This document shows, piece by piece, positions 7,657 through 17,012 of a stretch of DNA of 62,125 nt; within the stretch, counting starts at the first letter, position 1, and every line of letters begins with the position of its first letter. The stretch lies in assembly GCA_045648175.1 (NCBI GenBank), contig JAZRNN010000085.1:1-62125 (forward strand), in the 5' to 3' direction. The translations under genes and the position numbers were made by a program. Source of the stretch: SIG440 sp045648175. GTDB lineage: Bacteria; Bacillota; Clostridia; Monoglobales; Monoglobaceae. The notes beneath the pieces were generated by a model that saw only the letters and a program-made list of their open reading frames with translations, did not search any database and had not been told where the DNA came from.

Positions 7657-9455
7657 TCTTCCACCTCGAAAAGTTGTTGTATTCTGCTTGCCTTGGGGCT
7701 TGCATTGTTGTACACCATATCAAAATACGTGTCAATCTCTTCTTTATACTCGGTTTGGTCGGTATAATTAAATGTTTCGCCATTGGCATTTTGATAAAGA
7801 TTAAACGCCGTAATGACAGGAGTCTTCTCCTTTAACACATTCATATACCTATAAAGCGGCGTCTGTGAAATTCCTGCCGCCTGAAGTGTCATCGGTGCCA
7901 TAAATGGCATTGAAACAGTTTGCGGGAAATCAACATTTATATCAAAGTTTGCCCATATTGCATAAGGAGTTGACCGCAGTGCAAAGGTTTTATCCATATC
8001 AATTTCATCAAGCAATCCTGTGGCAAACGATGGTGCGTGGTCGCCCACCATACAAATTATAACATTGCGGTCAGACCTTTCAAAATATTCCGTCAATTCC
8101 TTAAATGCCTTGTCCGAAAGGCTTATACAAGACTGAAATTCTGAAATATCATCTGTATAATCACCAAAATCCTTTGATATCTTTATTATGTCCTCGTCAT
8201 CAGGGTTTAAATCCCAGTTGCCATGATTTTGGATGCTTAAAAGATACATAAATCTTGGGGCATCACCCATACTTTCATAGTCAGCAAGCATCTTTTTGTA
8301 ACAAAATGCATCTGTTGCATAACTACGTTCGCCATATTTCTCAATTTCACCGAAATCATCTCTGAATAAAACATTATCAAAACCAAGCTTTGGATAGACA
8401 ATTCCTCGTGAATAGTTAAGTGGCTCGGCAGGATGTGCCCCCCAGGTTGTGTAGCCCTGTGCTTCAAGATAACTGACTATGCTGTTTGCATTTTCAAAAT
8501 CAAGATAGTTAAACGGAGTGATGCCCGGCATAAGCTGAATGGTATTGCTTGTCAAAAATTCGTATTCACTTTTATTTGTGCCGCCGCCTGTGCCTGCCAC
8601 AACTGTTCTTCCCGTCTGTCCGTCCGGAAGACTATCAATAAACGGCATTGGTGACTCCTCGCCCGACAGGTCAATTAAATCACGAAGGTCATAGAAGGTT
8701 TCGTTAAGAATAAAAATCACATCAGGTTTGTTGTTCACCGCATCTTCAGTAATTTTATCCATTACACGCTCTTTAAGAGTTTCTTCGTTGTAATCCTCGG
8801 GCATATTAACCATATTAAGTGAATTTTGCAAAACCTCAATTGAGCTTGCAATATAGCCGTATTTATAATATGAATCTTCCCATGACCACACAAATGTTGT
8901 ACGGGGTTTCAACGGCTTTGGGGCAAAATACACGCCGTACATAAAAGCTGTTCCTAAAAGTGCAAGGCAGACAACTCTTGCCGTCGCGAGTCTGAATGAC
9001 AGCTTTATTTTTCGTTCAATACGGCGAAGTCTGGTTGTCACAAAAACTAAAACCGCAAAAACAGCAACGGCTCCTATTACATAAGCATTTAAAGGGAACG
9101 AATAATTCCCCACAACATCTAAAGCCGTGCCTGCATTATGTATATCCTGGGTTGATATGGGCGAATTGCGGTAAAGGATGGTATAATAATTTGCAACTGC
9201 CAGCACAAAGGCAGGAACACCCACCACAACGGATGAAATCCACCAACGCTGAACAAAAATAAACACTGTAGACATAACAGTAAATACTGTCAGAATATTT
9301 ATGCCCGTATACAAAAAACCGTTGAACAATGGGTTTTTGTTACCAAGCTCCAGACAGTAATATATCAAAAATGCATTAAGCAAGGCAAACATCCATACTT
9401 TTGCAGCCTTGTGATTTATTAAAAATGTTTTTATCTTAAAAATAGTTTTTTTCAC
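7653..9455 (-). CDS. LTA-synthase-like sulfatase-fold membrane enzyme
   Basis: The 600-residue protein has about five transmembrane helices in residues 18-170 and an extracellular alkaline-phosphatase/sulfatase domain. Thr293 in GGGTNKSEYEFL is the expected nucleophile, Glu252 in LNETFYDL and the VGDHAPS motif supply metal ligands. This family moves glycerol-phosphate from phosphatidylglycerol onto lipoteichoic acid or onto other glycans, and the acceptor cannot be read from sequence. The start is a GTG with GGAGCGG upstream. It shares an operon with the dipeptidase. Confidence 0.87.
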   Translation of the reverse strand: MKKTIFKIKTFLINHKAAKVWMFALLNAFLIYYCLELGNKNPLFNGFLYTGINILTVFTVMSTVFIFVQRWWISSVVVGVPAFVLAVANYYTILYRNSPISTQDIHNAGTALDVVGNYSFPLNAYVIGAVAVFAVLVFVTTRLRRIERKIKLSFRLATARVVCLALLGTAFMYGVYFAPKPLKPRTTFVWSWEDSYYKYGYIASSIEVLQNSLNMVNMPEDYNEETLKERVMDKITEDAVNNKPDVIFILNETFYDLRDLIDLSGEESPMPFIDSLPDGQTGRTVVAGTGGGTNKSEYEFLTSNTIQLMPGITPFNYLDFENANSIVSYLEAQGYTTWGAHPAEPLNYSRGIVYPKLGFDNVLFRDDFGEIEKYGERSYATDAFCYKKMLADYESMGDAPRFMYLLSIQNHGNWDLNPDDEDIIKISKDFGDYTDDISEFQSCISLSDKAFKELTEYFERSDRNVIICMVGDHAPSFATGLLDEIDMDKTFALRSTPYAIWANFDINVDFPQTVSMPFMAPMTLQAAGISQTPLYRYMNVLKEKTPVITAFNLYQNANGETFNYTDQTEYKEEIDTYFDMVYNNASPKASRIQQLFEVEE

Positions 9456-9476
9456 CGACTTCCGCTCCGTTCTTTA

Positions 9477-9785
9477 TTAAATAACTTTTCTTCCTAACCC
9501 AAGTTCTTTTAGCAAAAGTTTAAACATAACCTCATAACCCTTATCGTTGGGATGAGGTCCGTCAGCAAGAAGTGAATTAACTGTGACATCCTTCAAATCG
9601 CAGTATTCTAAAAACAGCTGATACATATTGATAAACGGAAATCCGCACTCAACCGGTGCTTTCATATAAAGGTCGTTTATATCATTCATATGGATTATTC
9701 TCCAATAATCCGCTCCGTCTTTCTCATCTGCAACAAGTTTATTAATTCTTCTTCTTTTTATATGCATTGAATTATATTTTATCAT
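9477..9785 (-). pseudogene. Truncated SGNH/GDSL hydrolase (C-terminal remnant)
   Basis: This 102-codon frame resembles only the end of an SGNH/GDSL esterase. ADGPHPNDKGYEVM is the Asp-x-x-His block that completes the catalytic triad. The N-terminal GDS nucleophile block, the Gly and the Asn blocks are all missing, and nothing upstream encodes them. The frame begins in low-complexity Arg/Lys codons with no clear ribosome-binding site. I read it as a decayed gene left between the LTA-synthase-like gene and htrA. Confidence 0.7.
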
Positions 9786-9827
9786 ACATTTTAAAATAAT
9801 TCCATAGTTTTATTCGAATTATACCAC

Positions 9828-9863
9828 AAAAAAGGAACAAAGATTTTAATCTCTGTTCCTTTT
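9828..9863 (-). terminator. Rho-independent terminator of htrA
   Basis: On the minus strand AAAAGGAACA pairs with TGTTCCTTTT, with further AGATT/AATCT pairing inside, and T's follow. It lies 18 bases after the htrA stop. Confidence 0.85.
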
Positions 9864-9880
9864 GGTGAGAAAACAATAAA

Positions 9881-11230
9881 TTATTCGGGTCTTTCCTCAG
9901 AAAGTTTAACTAATACAGTTTTGGTGAGTCCGGTTTCATATTTCCATACTTCCAGCTTTAAAGCATCACCCGGTTTATGTGTGTCCTTGATTTTATTCAG
10001 TTCATCGGTAGATGTGACACTTTTATCGCCAGCCCTGGTAATAATATCTCCCTGCTGAAGTCCTGCAATTTCTGCACCGCTGCCAACCTGAATGCCCATA
10101 ACCTGAACACCAACAGGCCATCCCTGACGGTTTGCCATATACTCGGTGACATCGCGGCTTGAAATACCGATTACCGGTCTGCCCTTAACATAACCGAATC
10201 TAATTAAATCTTCAAGGACAGGCTTTGCCTCGGAAATAGGAATTGCAAAACCCATACCCTCAACAGTTGATGAAGAAATCTTTACAGCATTAATGCCTAT
10301 AACCTTGCCATATGCATTAACAAGTGCACCGCCCGAGTTACCCTCGTTGATTGCCGCATCAGTCTGGATAACACTCATTGTACGGTTATCAACGGTAATT
10401 GTTCGGTTAATTGCACTGATTATACCCTGAGTTGTACTTCCAAAGAATTCCATGCCAAGAGGATTGCCGATTGCAACTGCTCTTTCGCCAACCTCAATCG
10501 CTGACGAATCACCAAGCTCTGCAACCGTCAACTGCTCATCAGGAGTAATTTTAAGAACAGCAAGGTCTGTCTTTGAATCATGTCCAATAACTTTAGCCTC
10601 ATACTCGGAGCCTGTGTTTAGAGTAACCGAAACCTTGGAGGCACCCTCAATAACATGGTTATTGGTAACGATATATCCATCCGAACTGATAATTATGCCC
10701 GAGCCTGTACCCTCGCTCTCCATTGGCGTGTTAAAAAAGCTCATTGCACTTTGAATTTTGCTGGTAATTCCCACAACTGCAGGACCAACTCTTTTTGAAA
10801 TCTCAACAGTTGTAAGTTCCGGACCTTTGGCAACAGTTTCCGTTACGCCACTTGCACCTTCCGTATCATTGCTGAGATTTGCCAGCACATTTGACTTGCC
10901 GCCTGCACCGCGCATACCCAAATTATATCCTGCCGCAAAAAGGCCGCCAAGGGCTGCAAGGTTTACCACTCCGGCAACAACCGCTATTGCAATATAACGT
11001 TTAAACCCCTGCTTATTTTTTACTGTTTCTGTGAATGGAACCGAGTGCTCCTCTTCTTCATCAGATTGAGGGGTTTCAACGACTTCTTCCGCCTCGGCAT
11101 ATATCGGATTTGCTTCAATTATATCTGTGCCCGTTGTAACATCTTCCTTATATTCAGGAATAATTTCAGATGTTTCTTCCGAAGTAGACTCTTCTTCGGG
11201 AAAAAACTTCTTTTCTTCAAATTCATTCAT
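9881..11230 (-). CDS. htrA: Membrane-anchored HtrA/DegP-type serine protease
   Basis: The 449-residue protein is an envelope quality-control protease. An acidic cytoplasmic tail of about 75 residues is followed by one transmembrane helix (about 78-101), a trypsin-like domain with His192 (TNNHVIEGA), Asp222 (SKTDLAVLKI) and Ser299 (NEGNSGGALVN), and one PDZ domain (about 345-440). The architecture is that of Gram-positive HtrA proteins. It lies 78 bases after a response regulator/histidine kinase pair, the arrangement expected of a CssRS-like secretion-stress circuit, although the signal is inferred. Confidence 0.93.
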   Translation of the reverse strand: MNEFEEKKFFPEEESTSEETSEIIPEYKEDVTTGTDIIEANPIYAEAEEVVETPQSDEEEEHSVPFTETVKNKQGFKRYIAIAVVAGVVNLAALGGLFAAGYNLGMRGAGGKSNVLANLSNDTEGASGVTETVAKGPELTTVEISKRVGPAVVGITSKIQSAMSFFNTPMESEGTGSGIIISSDGYIVTNNHVIEGASKVSVTLNTGSEYEAKVIGHDSKTDLAVLKITPDEQLTVAELGDSSAIEVGERAVAIGNPLGMEFFGSTTQGIISAINRTITVDNRTMSVIQTDAAINEGNSGGALVNAYGKVIGINAVKISSSTVEGMGFAIPISEAKPVLEDLIRFGYVKGRPVIGISSRDVTEYMANRQGWPVGVQVMGIQVGSGAEIAGLQQGDIITRAGDKSVTSTDELNKIKDTHKPGDALKLEVWKYETGLTKTVLVKLSEERPE

Positions 11231-11308
11231 AGAAAATATCTCCTTTCTGTGTCGTTATAACTAGTTTAACACCGAATTATTACAAATATATTAATAAAAT
11301 TTAAAAAT

Positions 11309-12742
11309 TTAATCAACACTATGCTTTCCCTTGTCTAAGGAAAATACAAACTCGGCATATTTACCCTCGGTACTTTTGACAGAAATGCTCTTTCCGTGAC
11401 GGTTAATAATATCCCTTACTATATAAAGGCCAATTCCTGTACCCTCGCGGTTGACCGAACGCGATTTATCCACCTTGTAAAATCTTTCAAAAATCAGTTT
11501 CTTATCGTCTTCTGAAATTCCACAACCCGAGTTGTAAACCGAAACGATAACCTCCTGCTGTTTAACCGCTGTTGAAACTCGCAGTGTTCCCTCATAATCA
11601 GTAAATTTTATTGCATTTTCAATGAGGTTGGTCATCACTCTGGTTATAGCATCACGATCTGCACGAACCACACAACATTCCGTTTCAAAAATTAGATCAA
11701 CAAAAATCTGTTTTTCGCGTATTTGGTTTTCAAAATTAAAAAGTGTTCTTCTTATTACTTCATTAATGTCAAAATCCGCTATTTCCAATTTCTGTTTTCC
11801 GTCAGTGTTACGGGTAACATCAAGGAAGGAATTCACAAGAGAAGAAAGCCGTGAAACCTCGCTTTTTACAATTGCAAGGTATTCCTTGTGATTTTCTTCA
11901 GAAATTGTCCCGTCAAGTATGCCGTCAACAAATCCGCCTATTGAGGTCATCGGTGTACGAAGCTCATGGGAAACATCCGAAATAAAGTTATTGCGGATAT
12001 CCTCGGCCTTTTCAAGGTGGAACGCCATATTGTTAAACGAGTCTGTCAGTTCCTTAATCTCGGTAATATTGTGATTATTTTCGTCAACTTCCACTCGGCT
12101 TGAAAAGTCTCCCTTTGCAAATTTTTTTACAGCCGTCACTATACCTTTTATAGGGTTTGAAATTCTTTTTGACAATGCATATGAAAGCATCACCGAGATA
12201 AGTAGCACGGCAATAAGTGCCATACTCATTGTTTTAAAAAGCCGGCCCTGCATTTGCTTCATCTCGGGTGCGGGTGCACTGATGAATATTGCCCCCACCA
12301 CCTTTTTTGAATATCTTTCAATCACAGGCAACTGAAGGGTAAACATATCTTCATTATACACATTACCCAATGTGCCTTTTTCTACGTGTTCATGACCGCC
12401 GAAAACATTTTTACAATATTCCTCGTCAACATATCTTACATTCGTGTTGTATGTGTTGTCGACGGTGGATTCCATAATAATTTTACCATAAATATTTATA
12501 ATAAGTATATTCTTTTTAGCACTATGGGAAAACCCGTAAAGGAAATTCTCAAGTCTTTCAGGTGGAACACCGCTTTTTATAAACCCCGAAATGGAGTTTG
12601 CATTATCCTTAAGAGTATCAACGTGAGCATTATAAACTGCTTCCGAAATCAGCAGATATCCCGCCACGGTAAGTATAAGCATACTTACAATAATAATTAT
12701 AATGTTATTAAAAAATATTTTTGAAAATACTGTTTTCTTCAT
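11309..12742 (-). CDS. Sensor histidine kinase, HAMP-HisKA-HATPase
   Basis: The 477-residue membrane kinase has a transmembrane helix at about 12-33, an extracytoplasmic domain of about 135 residues, a second helix at about 172-190, HAMP (191-245), the phospho-accepting His259 in SDVSHELRTPMTS, and an ATPase domain with an N box (NLIENAIKF) and G boxes. There is no PAS domain, unlike WalK. It follows its response regulator by six bases and lies directly upstream of htrA, which suggests that it senses envelope or secretion stress. Confidence 0.92.
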   Translation of the reverse strand: MKKTVFSKIFFNNIIIIIVSMLILTVAGYLLISEAVYNAHVDTLKDNANSISGFIKSGVPPERLENFLYGFSHSAKKNILIINIYGKIIMESTVDNTYNTNVRYVDEEYCKNVFGGHEHVEKGTLGNVYNEDMFTLQLPVIERYSKKVVGAIFISAPAPEMKQMQGRLFKTMSMALIAVLLISVMLSYALSKRISNPIKGIVTAVKKFAKGDFSSRVEVDENNHNITEIKELTDSFNNMAFHLEKAEDIRNNFISDVSHELRTPMTSIGGFVDGILDGTISEENHKEYLAIVKSEVSRLSSLVNSFLDVTRNTDGKQKLEIADFDINEVIRRTLFNFENQIREKQIFVDLIFETECCVVRADRDAITRVMTNLIENAIKFTDYEGTLRVSTAVKQQEVIVSVYNSGCGISEDDKKLIFERFYKVDKSRSVNREGTGIGLYIVRDIINRHGKSISVKSTEGKYAEFVFSLDKGKHSVD

Positions 12743-12748
12743 TTTTAT

Positions 12749-13453
12749 TTACGCTTTCAATTCAAATTTATAACCTACACTACGTATTGTTTTAAGGCTC
12801 CAGGGAGGATTTTCACGTTCAACAGGCTCAATTTTTTCACGCACTCTTTTTATGTGCACATCAATTGTTCTTGACTCGCCAAAGTATCCATACCCCCACA
12901 CCTCGTCAAGTATCTGGTCTCGGGTGAACACCTTGTTGGCGTTGCTTGCAAGAAAATAAAGAAGCTCAAATTCCTTGTGAGGCATTTCAACTGCATTACC
13001 GTCAACATATACCTCGTACGTTTCACGGTTAATGGTAAGCCCTTTAAATTCAAGAATCTGCGAATTACCTGCTTTCTCTGCCTCCGCAGTCACTCCGCGA
13101 CGCAATACTGCCTTGATTCTGGCAACAAGCTCTTTGGGTTCAAAGGGCTTAACTATATAATCGTCTGCACCAAGTTCAAGACCCAGCACCTTGTCAAAAA
13201 GCTCACCCTTTGCTGTAAGCATAATTATTGGTGTATTTGACATACTGCGAATTTCACGGCAAATCTGCCACCCGTCCTTTTTAGGTAACATTATGTCCAA
13301 AAGCACTATATCAGGCTTTCTTTCCTTAAACATACTCATTGCATCATCGCCGTCATATGCGGTACGGGTTTCATAACCTTCTTTCTCAACATATAGGCGG
13401 ATAAGCTCGCATATATTTTTTTCATCATCTACTATTAAAACCAGCTTGCTCAT
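12749..13453 (-). CDS. OmpR-family response regulator
   Basis: The 234-residue protein has a receiver domain with Asp53 (LLDIMLPKKDG) as phosphorylation site and Lys in the usual switch position, and a C-terminal winged-helix DNA-binding domain ending SVGYKFELK. Its start overlaps the stop of rsmI by four bases, and the cognate kinase follows. Likely targets include the nearby htrA, by analogy to CssR. Confidence 0.93.
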   Translation of the reverse strand: MSKLVLIVDDEKNICELIRLYVEKEGYETRTAYDGDDAMSMFKERKPDIVLLDIMLPKKDGWQICREIRSMSNTPIIMLTAKGELFDKVLGLELGADDYIVKPFEPKELVARIKAVLRRGVTAEAEKAGNSQILEFKGLTINRETYEVYVDGNAVEMPHKEFELLYFLASNANKVFTRDQILDEVWGYGYFGESRTIDVHIKRVREKIEPVERENPPWSLKTIRSVGYKFELKA

Positions 13454-14307
13454 AATGCTTCCCCTTTATTCTTAATTTTTAAATACAAATCATAAACCTG
13501 ACGCTTGGGAAGGCCAAGTTCATTTGCAACCATATTCACAAGTTCTTTGCCTCGAAAACCCTTTTCTGCATACTTTTCAAGCAGTTCCTCGGGCAAAGGA
13601 CGTTCTTTGCGGATTTCCTCCTCCAGCACTTTTTCGTCCTTTCCTTTTATGATAAGCACAAATTCACCCTTTGGGGGCGTTTGCTGGTAATGCTCTATTG
13701 CCTTTGAAATGGTTGTGCGAAAGAATTCCTCAAACTTTTTTGTAAGTTCTCTCGCTAAAACAATTTCTCTGTCACCAAGGAACTCAAGCATATCACATAG
13801 GGTTGACATCAGCTTGTGCGGTGCCTCATAAAAAATCAGTGTTCTTGTTTCATTTTTCACTTCTTCAAGGTGAATTTTGCGGTTTCGCTTATTGGTTGTA
13901 AGAAAGCCCTCAAATGAAAATCTGCCTGTGGGCATACCGGACGCAACAAGTGCGGTAGTAAATGCAGACGGCCCCGGGAGCGGCACCACCTGAATTCCTT
14001 CATCAATGCAAAGTCTGACCAAATCTTCGCCCGGGTCAGAAATCGCAGGCATCCCTGCATCTGAAACCAAAGCAACAGACTGCCCTGATTTAAGCTTTTC
14101 AATAATTACCCCGCCCTTTTGAGCCTTGTTATGCTCATAATAGCTTGTAAGGGGTACATTAATTTCAAAATGATTAAGAAGTTTTAAAGTATTTCGGGTA
14201 TCCTCGGCGGCAATCAAATCAACACTTTTCAGCACCTCTAGTGTACGGATTGTCATATCGCCTAAGTTACCTATTGGCGTTGGGCACAGATAAAGTATTC
14301 CGTTCAT
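13450..14307 (-). CDS. rsmI: 16S rRNA (cytidine1402-2'-O)-methyltransferase
   Basis: RsmI methylates the ribose of C1402 in the ribosomal P site using SAM. The 285-residue protein has the tetrapyrrole-methylase fold with the N-terminal LYLCPTPIGNLGDMTIRTLE signature, AEDTRNT, and the GMPAISDPGEDLV and PLPGPSA motifs. I chose the ATG at 14307 over the GTG directly before it, because AGAGGTG is then better spaced. It abuts the trmN6-like gene, the same neighbourhood as Bacillus yabB-yabC. Confidence 0.95.
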   Translation of the reverse strand: MNGILYLCPTPIGNLGDMTIRTLEVLKSVDLIAAEDTRNTLKLLNHFEINVPLTSYYEHNKAQKGGVIIEKLKSGQSVALVSDAGMPAISDPGEDLVRLCIDEGIQVVPLPGPSAFTTALVASGMPTGRFSFEGFLTTNKRNRKIHLEEVKNETRTLIFYEAPHKLMSTLCDMLEFLGDREIVLARELTKKFEEFFRTTISKAIEHYQQTPPKGEFVLIIKGKDEKVLEEEIRKERPLPEELLEKYAEKGFRGKELVNMVANELGLPKRQVYDLYLKIKNKGEAL

Positions 14308-15068
14308 CACTTTGACACCTCTCTTCCGTAAATCTCATTTATTTCGTTCGAATATCTTCCTTCGCTATTATACACATAAAGGGGAGGCTCTAAAAACAAC
14401 TTGGGATTGCCATACTTTGCCCCTTCAATTAAAATCATATTTGCCGTCTTTGTTGGCGACGGATGCACAAACTGCAGTCTTTTAGGTTCAAGACGGTGCT
14501 GACGCATAAGACAAATTATATCTGCCAGTCTATCAGGACGATGAACCATACACAGCTTGCCGTAAGGTTTAAGACATTTTGCAGCAACAGAAATTATGTC
14601 CTCTAATGTACACAAAATTTCGTGCCGTGCAATTGTCACCACTTCATCCGCATTTTTCAGTCCGCCGTGATTTTCCTTATATGGCGGATTGCAGGTTATG
14701 TTGTCAAAGCTCTCAGCGCCAAAAATTTCAGCCGAGTTTTTCAAATCTCCGGTAACAATCCTGACTTTTTCTTCTATATTATTAAGTAAAACACTTCGCT
14801 GGGCCATTTCGGCAACACATTCCTGAATTTCAAGGCCGCATATATGGTCTGCCGCCGACTTTTCAGAAAGCAACAACGGCACTATACCATTCCCCGTACA
14901 CATATCCAAAACATTGGCATGTGCCTTAATTGTCCTTGCTGCGAAATGCGAAAGCAATACAGCGTCTACACCAAAACAAAACCATTTGGGGTTTTGAATA
15001 AGCCGTAAATTATTTTTTGTCTGAAGGTCATCAAGACGCTCATATGGATGAATTGTTATATCTTTCAT
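14307..15068 (-). CDS. tRNA1(Val) (adenine37-N6)-methyltransferase-like protein (TrmN6/YabB)
   Basis: The 253-residue Rossmann-fold methyltransferase shows a SAM site (VLDMCTGNGIVPLL) and the N6-adenine catalytic motif NPPY (CNPPYKENHGG). In the YabB/YfiC family this modifies adenine in tRNA; the exact target in Firmicutes is less certain. First gene of a run that continues through rsmI, the two-component system and htrA. An extended -10 promoter lies 73 bases upstream. Confidence 0.85.
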   Translation of the reverse strand: MKDITIHPYERLDDLQTKNNLRLIQNPKWFCFGVDAVLLSHFAARTIKAHANVLDMCTGNGIVPLLLSEKSAADHICGLEIQECVAEMAQRSVLLNNIEEKVRIVTGDLKNSAEIFGAESFDNITCNPPYKENHGGLKNADEVVTIARHEILCTLEDIISVAAKCLKPYGKLCMVHRPDRLADIICLMRQHRLEPKRLQFVHPSPTKTANMILIEGAKYGNPKLFLEPPLYVYNSEGRYSNEINEIYGREVSK

Positions 15069-15140
15069 AAAATATTCCTTTTAAATTTCATCTTTCGAGT
15101 ATATTTTTACTTGTATTATATTACAATGTATATATAAGCT

Positions 15141-15169
15141 ATTGTACCATATTATGGATTAATGTTCAA
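15141..15169 (-). promoter_or_regulatory. Promoter of the trmN6-rsmI operon
   Basis: TTGAAC (15169-15164), 17 bases, then TGG-TACAAT with an extended -10 (15146-15141). The rest of the 15070-15318 gap holds only AT-rich sequence and a short direct repeat (GAAAACGAGA twice, near 15217-15238). Confidence 0.7.
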
Positions 15170-15318
15170 GCCTGTCAATTGTTTCCATAATTTCCCAATT
15201 TCCCTATAAATCCAAAGAAAACGAGAGAAAACGAGAGTATTTTAAACTTTGTAACCTTTTGAGGGCTCGTTTTACAAGTTTAAAAGGCTTATTTTAGGCT
15301 AATTCGGGATAATCAAAT

Positions 15319-15348
15319 TTGACTTTTGTGTCAAAAATCGGGTATAAT
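15319..15348 (+). promoter_or_regulatory. SigA promoter of the 3D-domain gene
   Basis: TTGACT (15319-15324), 18 bases, TATAAT (15343-15348). Transcription should start near 15355, which rules out a translation start at 15357. Confidence 0.8.
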
Positions 15349-15404
15349 GGGGTCTGTTGCGACGGAATTTCCGCCGTAAAAATTTTAAAATCAGAGGTGA
15401 TTGG

Positions 15405-16487
15405 ATGCTGAATGGTCTGAAGGATAGAATACTTAACATATCCTCATCAGCCAAACGGAATATCCTGATGTCTGCGATTTTCACAGTTGTTGCGCTTGCT
15501 CTTATAAGCAGTGTCGCAATTGCCTGCAAGAGAGTCGTTATCATTGACGGAGCAAATTCCGCGAAAGAAGTTATTACATTTAATCGATATGTTGAAGATG
15601 TTCTTAAGACAGAGGGCATTGCCCTTGGCACAAGCGACAAGATGAATGTCAGCGAAGATGCCGTACTTAAGGACAACATGAAAATTGAAATATACCGTGC
15701 CTTTCACGTATACGTTACTGAAAAAGGCAACACAACCGAGCATGTTGCTACCAAACGTACAGTTGGCGAAATCCTTGACGAGCTTGGCTACAACGCAAAG
15801 GAAACCGACAAGACAACTCCTGCATACACAGCAAAGGTTACTGACTTTGATGAAATAACCCTTGTCAGAACATCCGAAAAGGTTGTTGAAATTGTTGAAG
15901 AAATTCCTTTCGAGAGTAAAGTCCGTGAAAACAAGGCTCTTGCCACAGGACGCCGCAAGGTTGTTCAAAAGGGTGCTCCCGGCGAAAAGAAAGTTTCTTA
16001 TAAAATCTACTTTGAAGATGGAGTAGAAGTATCACGAGAGACCGTCAAGGAAGATGTTGTTGCTGACGCAGTTGCACAGATTACCGAAGTTGGTCCTAAA
16101 AAAACCATTGACAGCTACAAAATCGCATCAGCTGGTACTGTACAGACATCACGTAGCGGCAACCTTTCATACAGCAAGGTTATCTCAGTAAATGCAACAG
16201 CATATGATGCATCAAGCTGCGGTAAAAGTCCCTCGCACCCCGCATACGGCATAACAGCCACCGGCAGACGTGCAGGATACGGAATTGTTGCTGTTGACCC
16301 AAGTATTATTCCTCTTGGCACAAAGCTCTATATTGAAAGTGCTGACGGCTCGTATGTATACGGCACAGCCATTGCGGCAGATACGGGTGGAGCAATCAAG
16401 GGCAACAGAATTGACCTTTGTTATAACACCAGGTCAGAAGCTATCAGCTTTGGCAGACGCCCGATGAAAGTTTACATTTTAAACTAA
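15405..16487 (+). CDS. G5 and 3D domain wall protein (YabE-like)
   Basis: The 360-residue exported protein has an N-terminal membrane helix (about 20-40), a DUF348-like region (about 45-150), a G5 domain (about 150-225) and a C-terminal 3D domain (about 265-360). The 3D domain shows the Asp residues in AVDPSIIPLG, AADTGGAIKG and IDLCY, and a double-psi beta-barrel fold with lytic transglycosylase activity is known for this class (YabE, YocH, Rpf-like). It probably remodels peptidoglycan. AGAGGTGATTGG precedes the ATG at 15405; a longer frame from 15357 begins at the transcript start and is not used. Confidence 0.88.
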   Translation: MLNGLKDRILNISSSAKRNILMSAIFTVVALALISSVAIACKRVVIIDGANSAKEVITFNRYVEDVLKTEGIALGTSDKMNVSEDAVLKDNMKIEIYRAFHVYVTEKGNTTEHVATKRTVGEILDELGYNAKETDKTTPAYTAKVTDFDEITLVRTSEKVVEIVEEIPFESKVRENKALATGRRKVVQKGAPGEKKVSYKIYFEDGVEVSRETVKEDVVADAVAQITEVGPKKTIDSYKIASAGTVQTSRSGNLSYSKVISVNATAYDASSCGKSPSHPAYGITATGRRAGYGIVAVDPSIIPLGTKLYIESADGSYVYGTAIAADTGGAIKGNRIDLCYNTRSEAISFGRRPMKVYILN

Positions 16488-16504
16488 AAATTCAGTTTTA
16501 AAGT

Positions 16505-16531
16505 AAAGACCACCATTGGTGGTCTTTTTTC
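16505..16531. terminator. Bidirectional terminator
   Basis: AAAGACCACCA and TGGTGGTCTTT form a perfect palindrome between convergent genes, with T-runs on the plus strand. The rlmH stop codon lies at its edge. Confidence 0.9.
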
Positions 16532-17012
16532 ATTTATGATAAGTCTTGCCTGATATAATTGTAAATCCACGATAAATCTGCTCTGCAAGTATTACACGCA
16601 TCAGCATATGCGGAAATGTCATTTCCGAAAAACTCAGCCTTAAATCAGATATCCTTTTCACCTTATCCGCAAGCCCCATTGAACCGCCTATTACAAAAAC
16701 AAGTTTACTTGTCCCCTCAACCGTACTACGGGTAAGAAGGTCGGCAAATTTTTCGGAGGTCATCTGCTTTCCTTCTACGCATAGAGAAATTACCTTTGCT
16801 CCCTTTGGGATTTTTTGCAATATTCGTTCTGCCTCACGGTCAAGAACTGCATTTTTTTCATTTTCTGTAGGATTGTCAGGAGTTTTTTCGTCCTTTACCT
16901 CCACCACTTCAAATCTACAATAGGCTGACAGTCTTTTTGCATATTCGTCAATGGCGTCGGTAAAAAACTTCTCCTTGATTTTTCCCACCGCTATAATCGT
17001 TACCCCTAACAT
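16530..17012 (-). CDS. rlmH: 23S rRNA (pseudouridine1915-N3)-methyltransferase
   Basis: RlmH is a homodimeric SPOUT methyltransferase that methylates pseudouridine 1915 in helix 69 of 23S rRNA on assembled ribosomes. The 160-residue length is normal, and the knot region FVIGGSMGLADKV and the C-terminal RVILAEQIYRGFTIISGKTYHK are characteristic. It starts one base from the walR stop. In Bacillus rlmH also lies near the walRK locus, so the pairing looks like preserved synteny. Confidence 0.96.
   Translation of the reverse strand: MLGVTIIAVGKIKEKFFTDAIDEYAKRLSAYCRFEVVEVKDEKTPDNPTENEKNAVLDREAERILQKIPKGAKVISLCVEGKQMTSEKFADLLTRSTVEGTSKLVFVIGGSMGLADKVKRISDLRLSFSEMTFPHMLMRVILAEQIYRGFTIISGKTYHK

Noticed and set aside
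11309..12742. Histidine kinase as the missing WalK
   Set aside because: It has no PAS domain, sits beside its own response regulator in one operon and is encoded next to htrA. Pairing with the distant walR has no support.
15217..15238. GAAAACGAGA direct repeat as a CRISPR or iteron array
   Set aside because: Only two short units without spacers. No cas or rep genes are near.
15200..15318. Possible riboswitch (such as a c-di-AMP type) before the 3D-domain wall gene
   Set aside because: The stretch lies upstream of the promoter, and I found no conserved riboswitch core. Only a short repeat and AT-rich sequence are present.
15357..15404. N-terminal extension of the 3D-domain protein to a TTG
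   Set aside because: The TTG coincides with the predicted transcript start, and the good ribosome-binding site belongs to the ATG at 15405.
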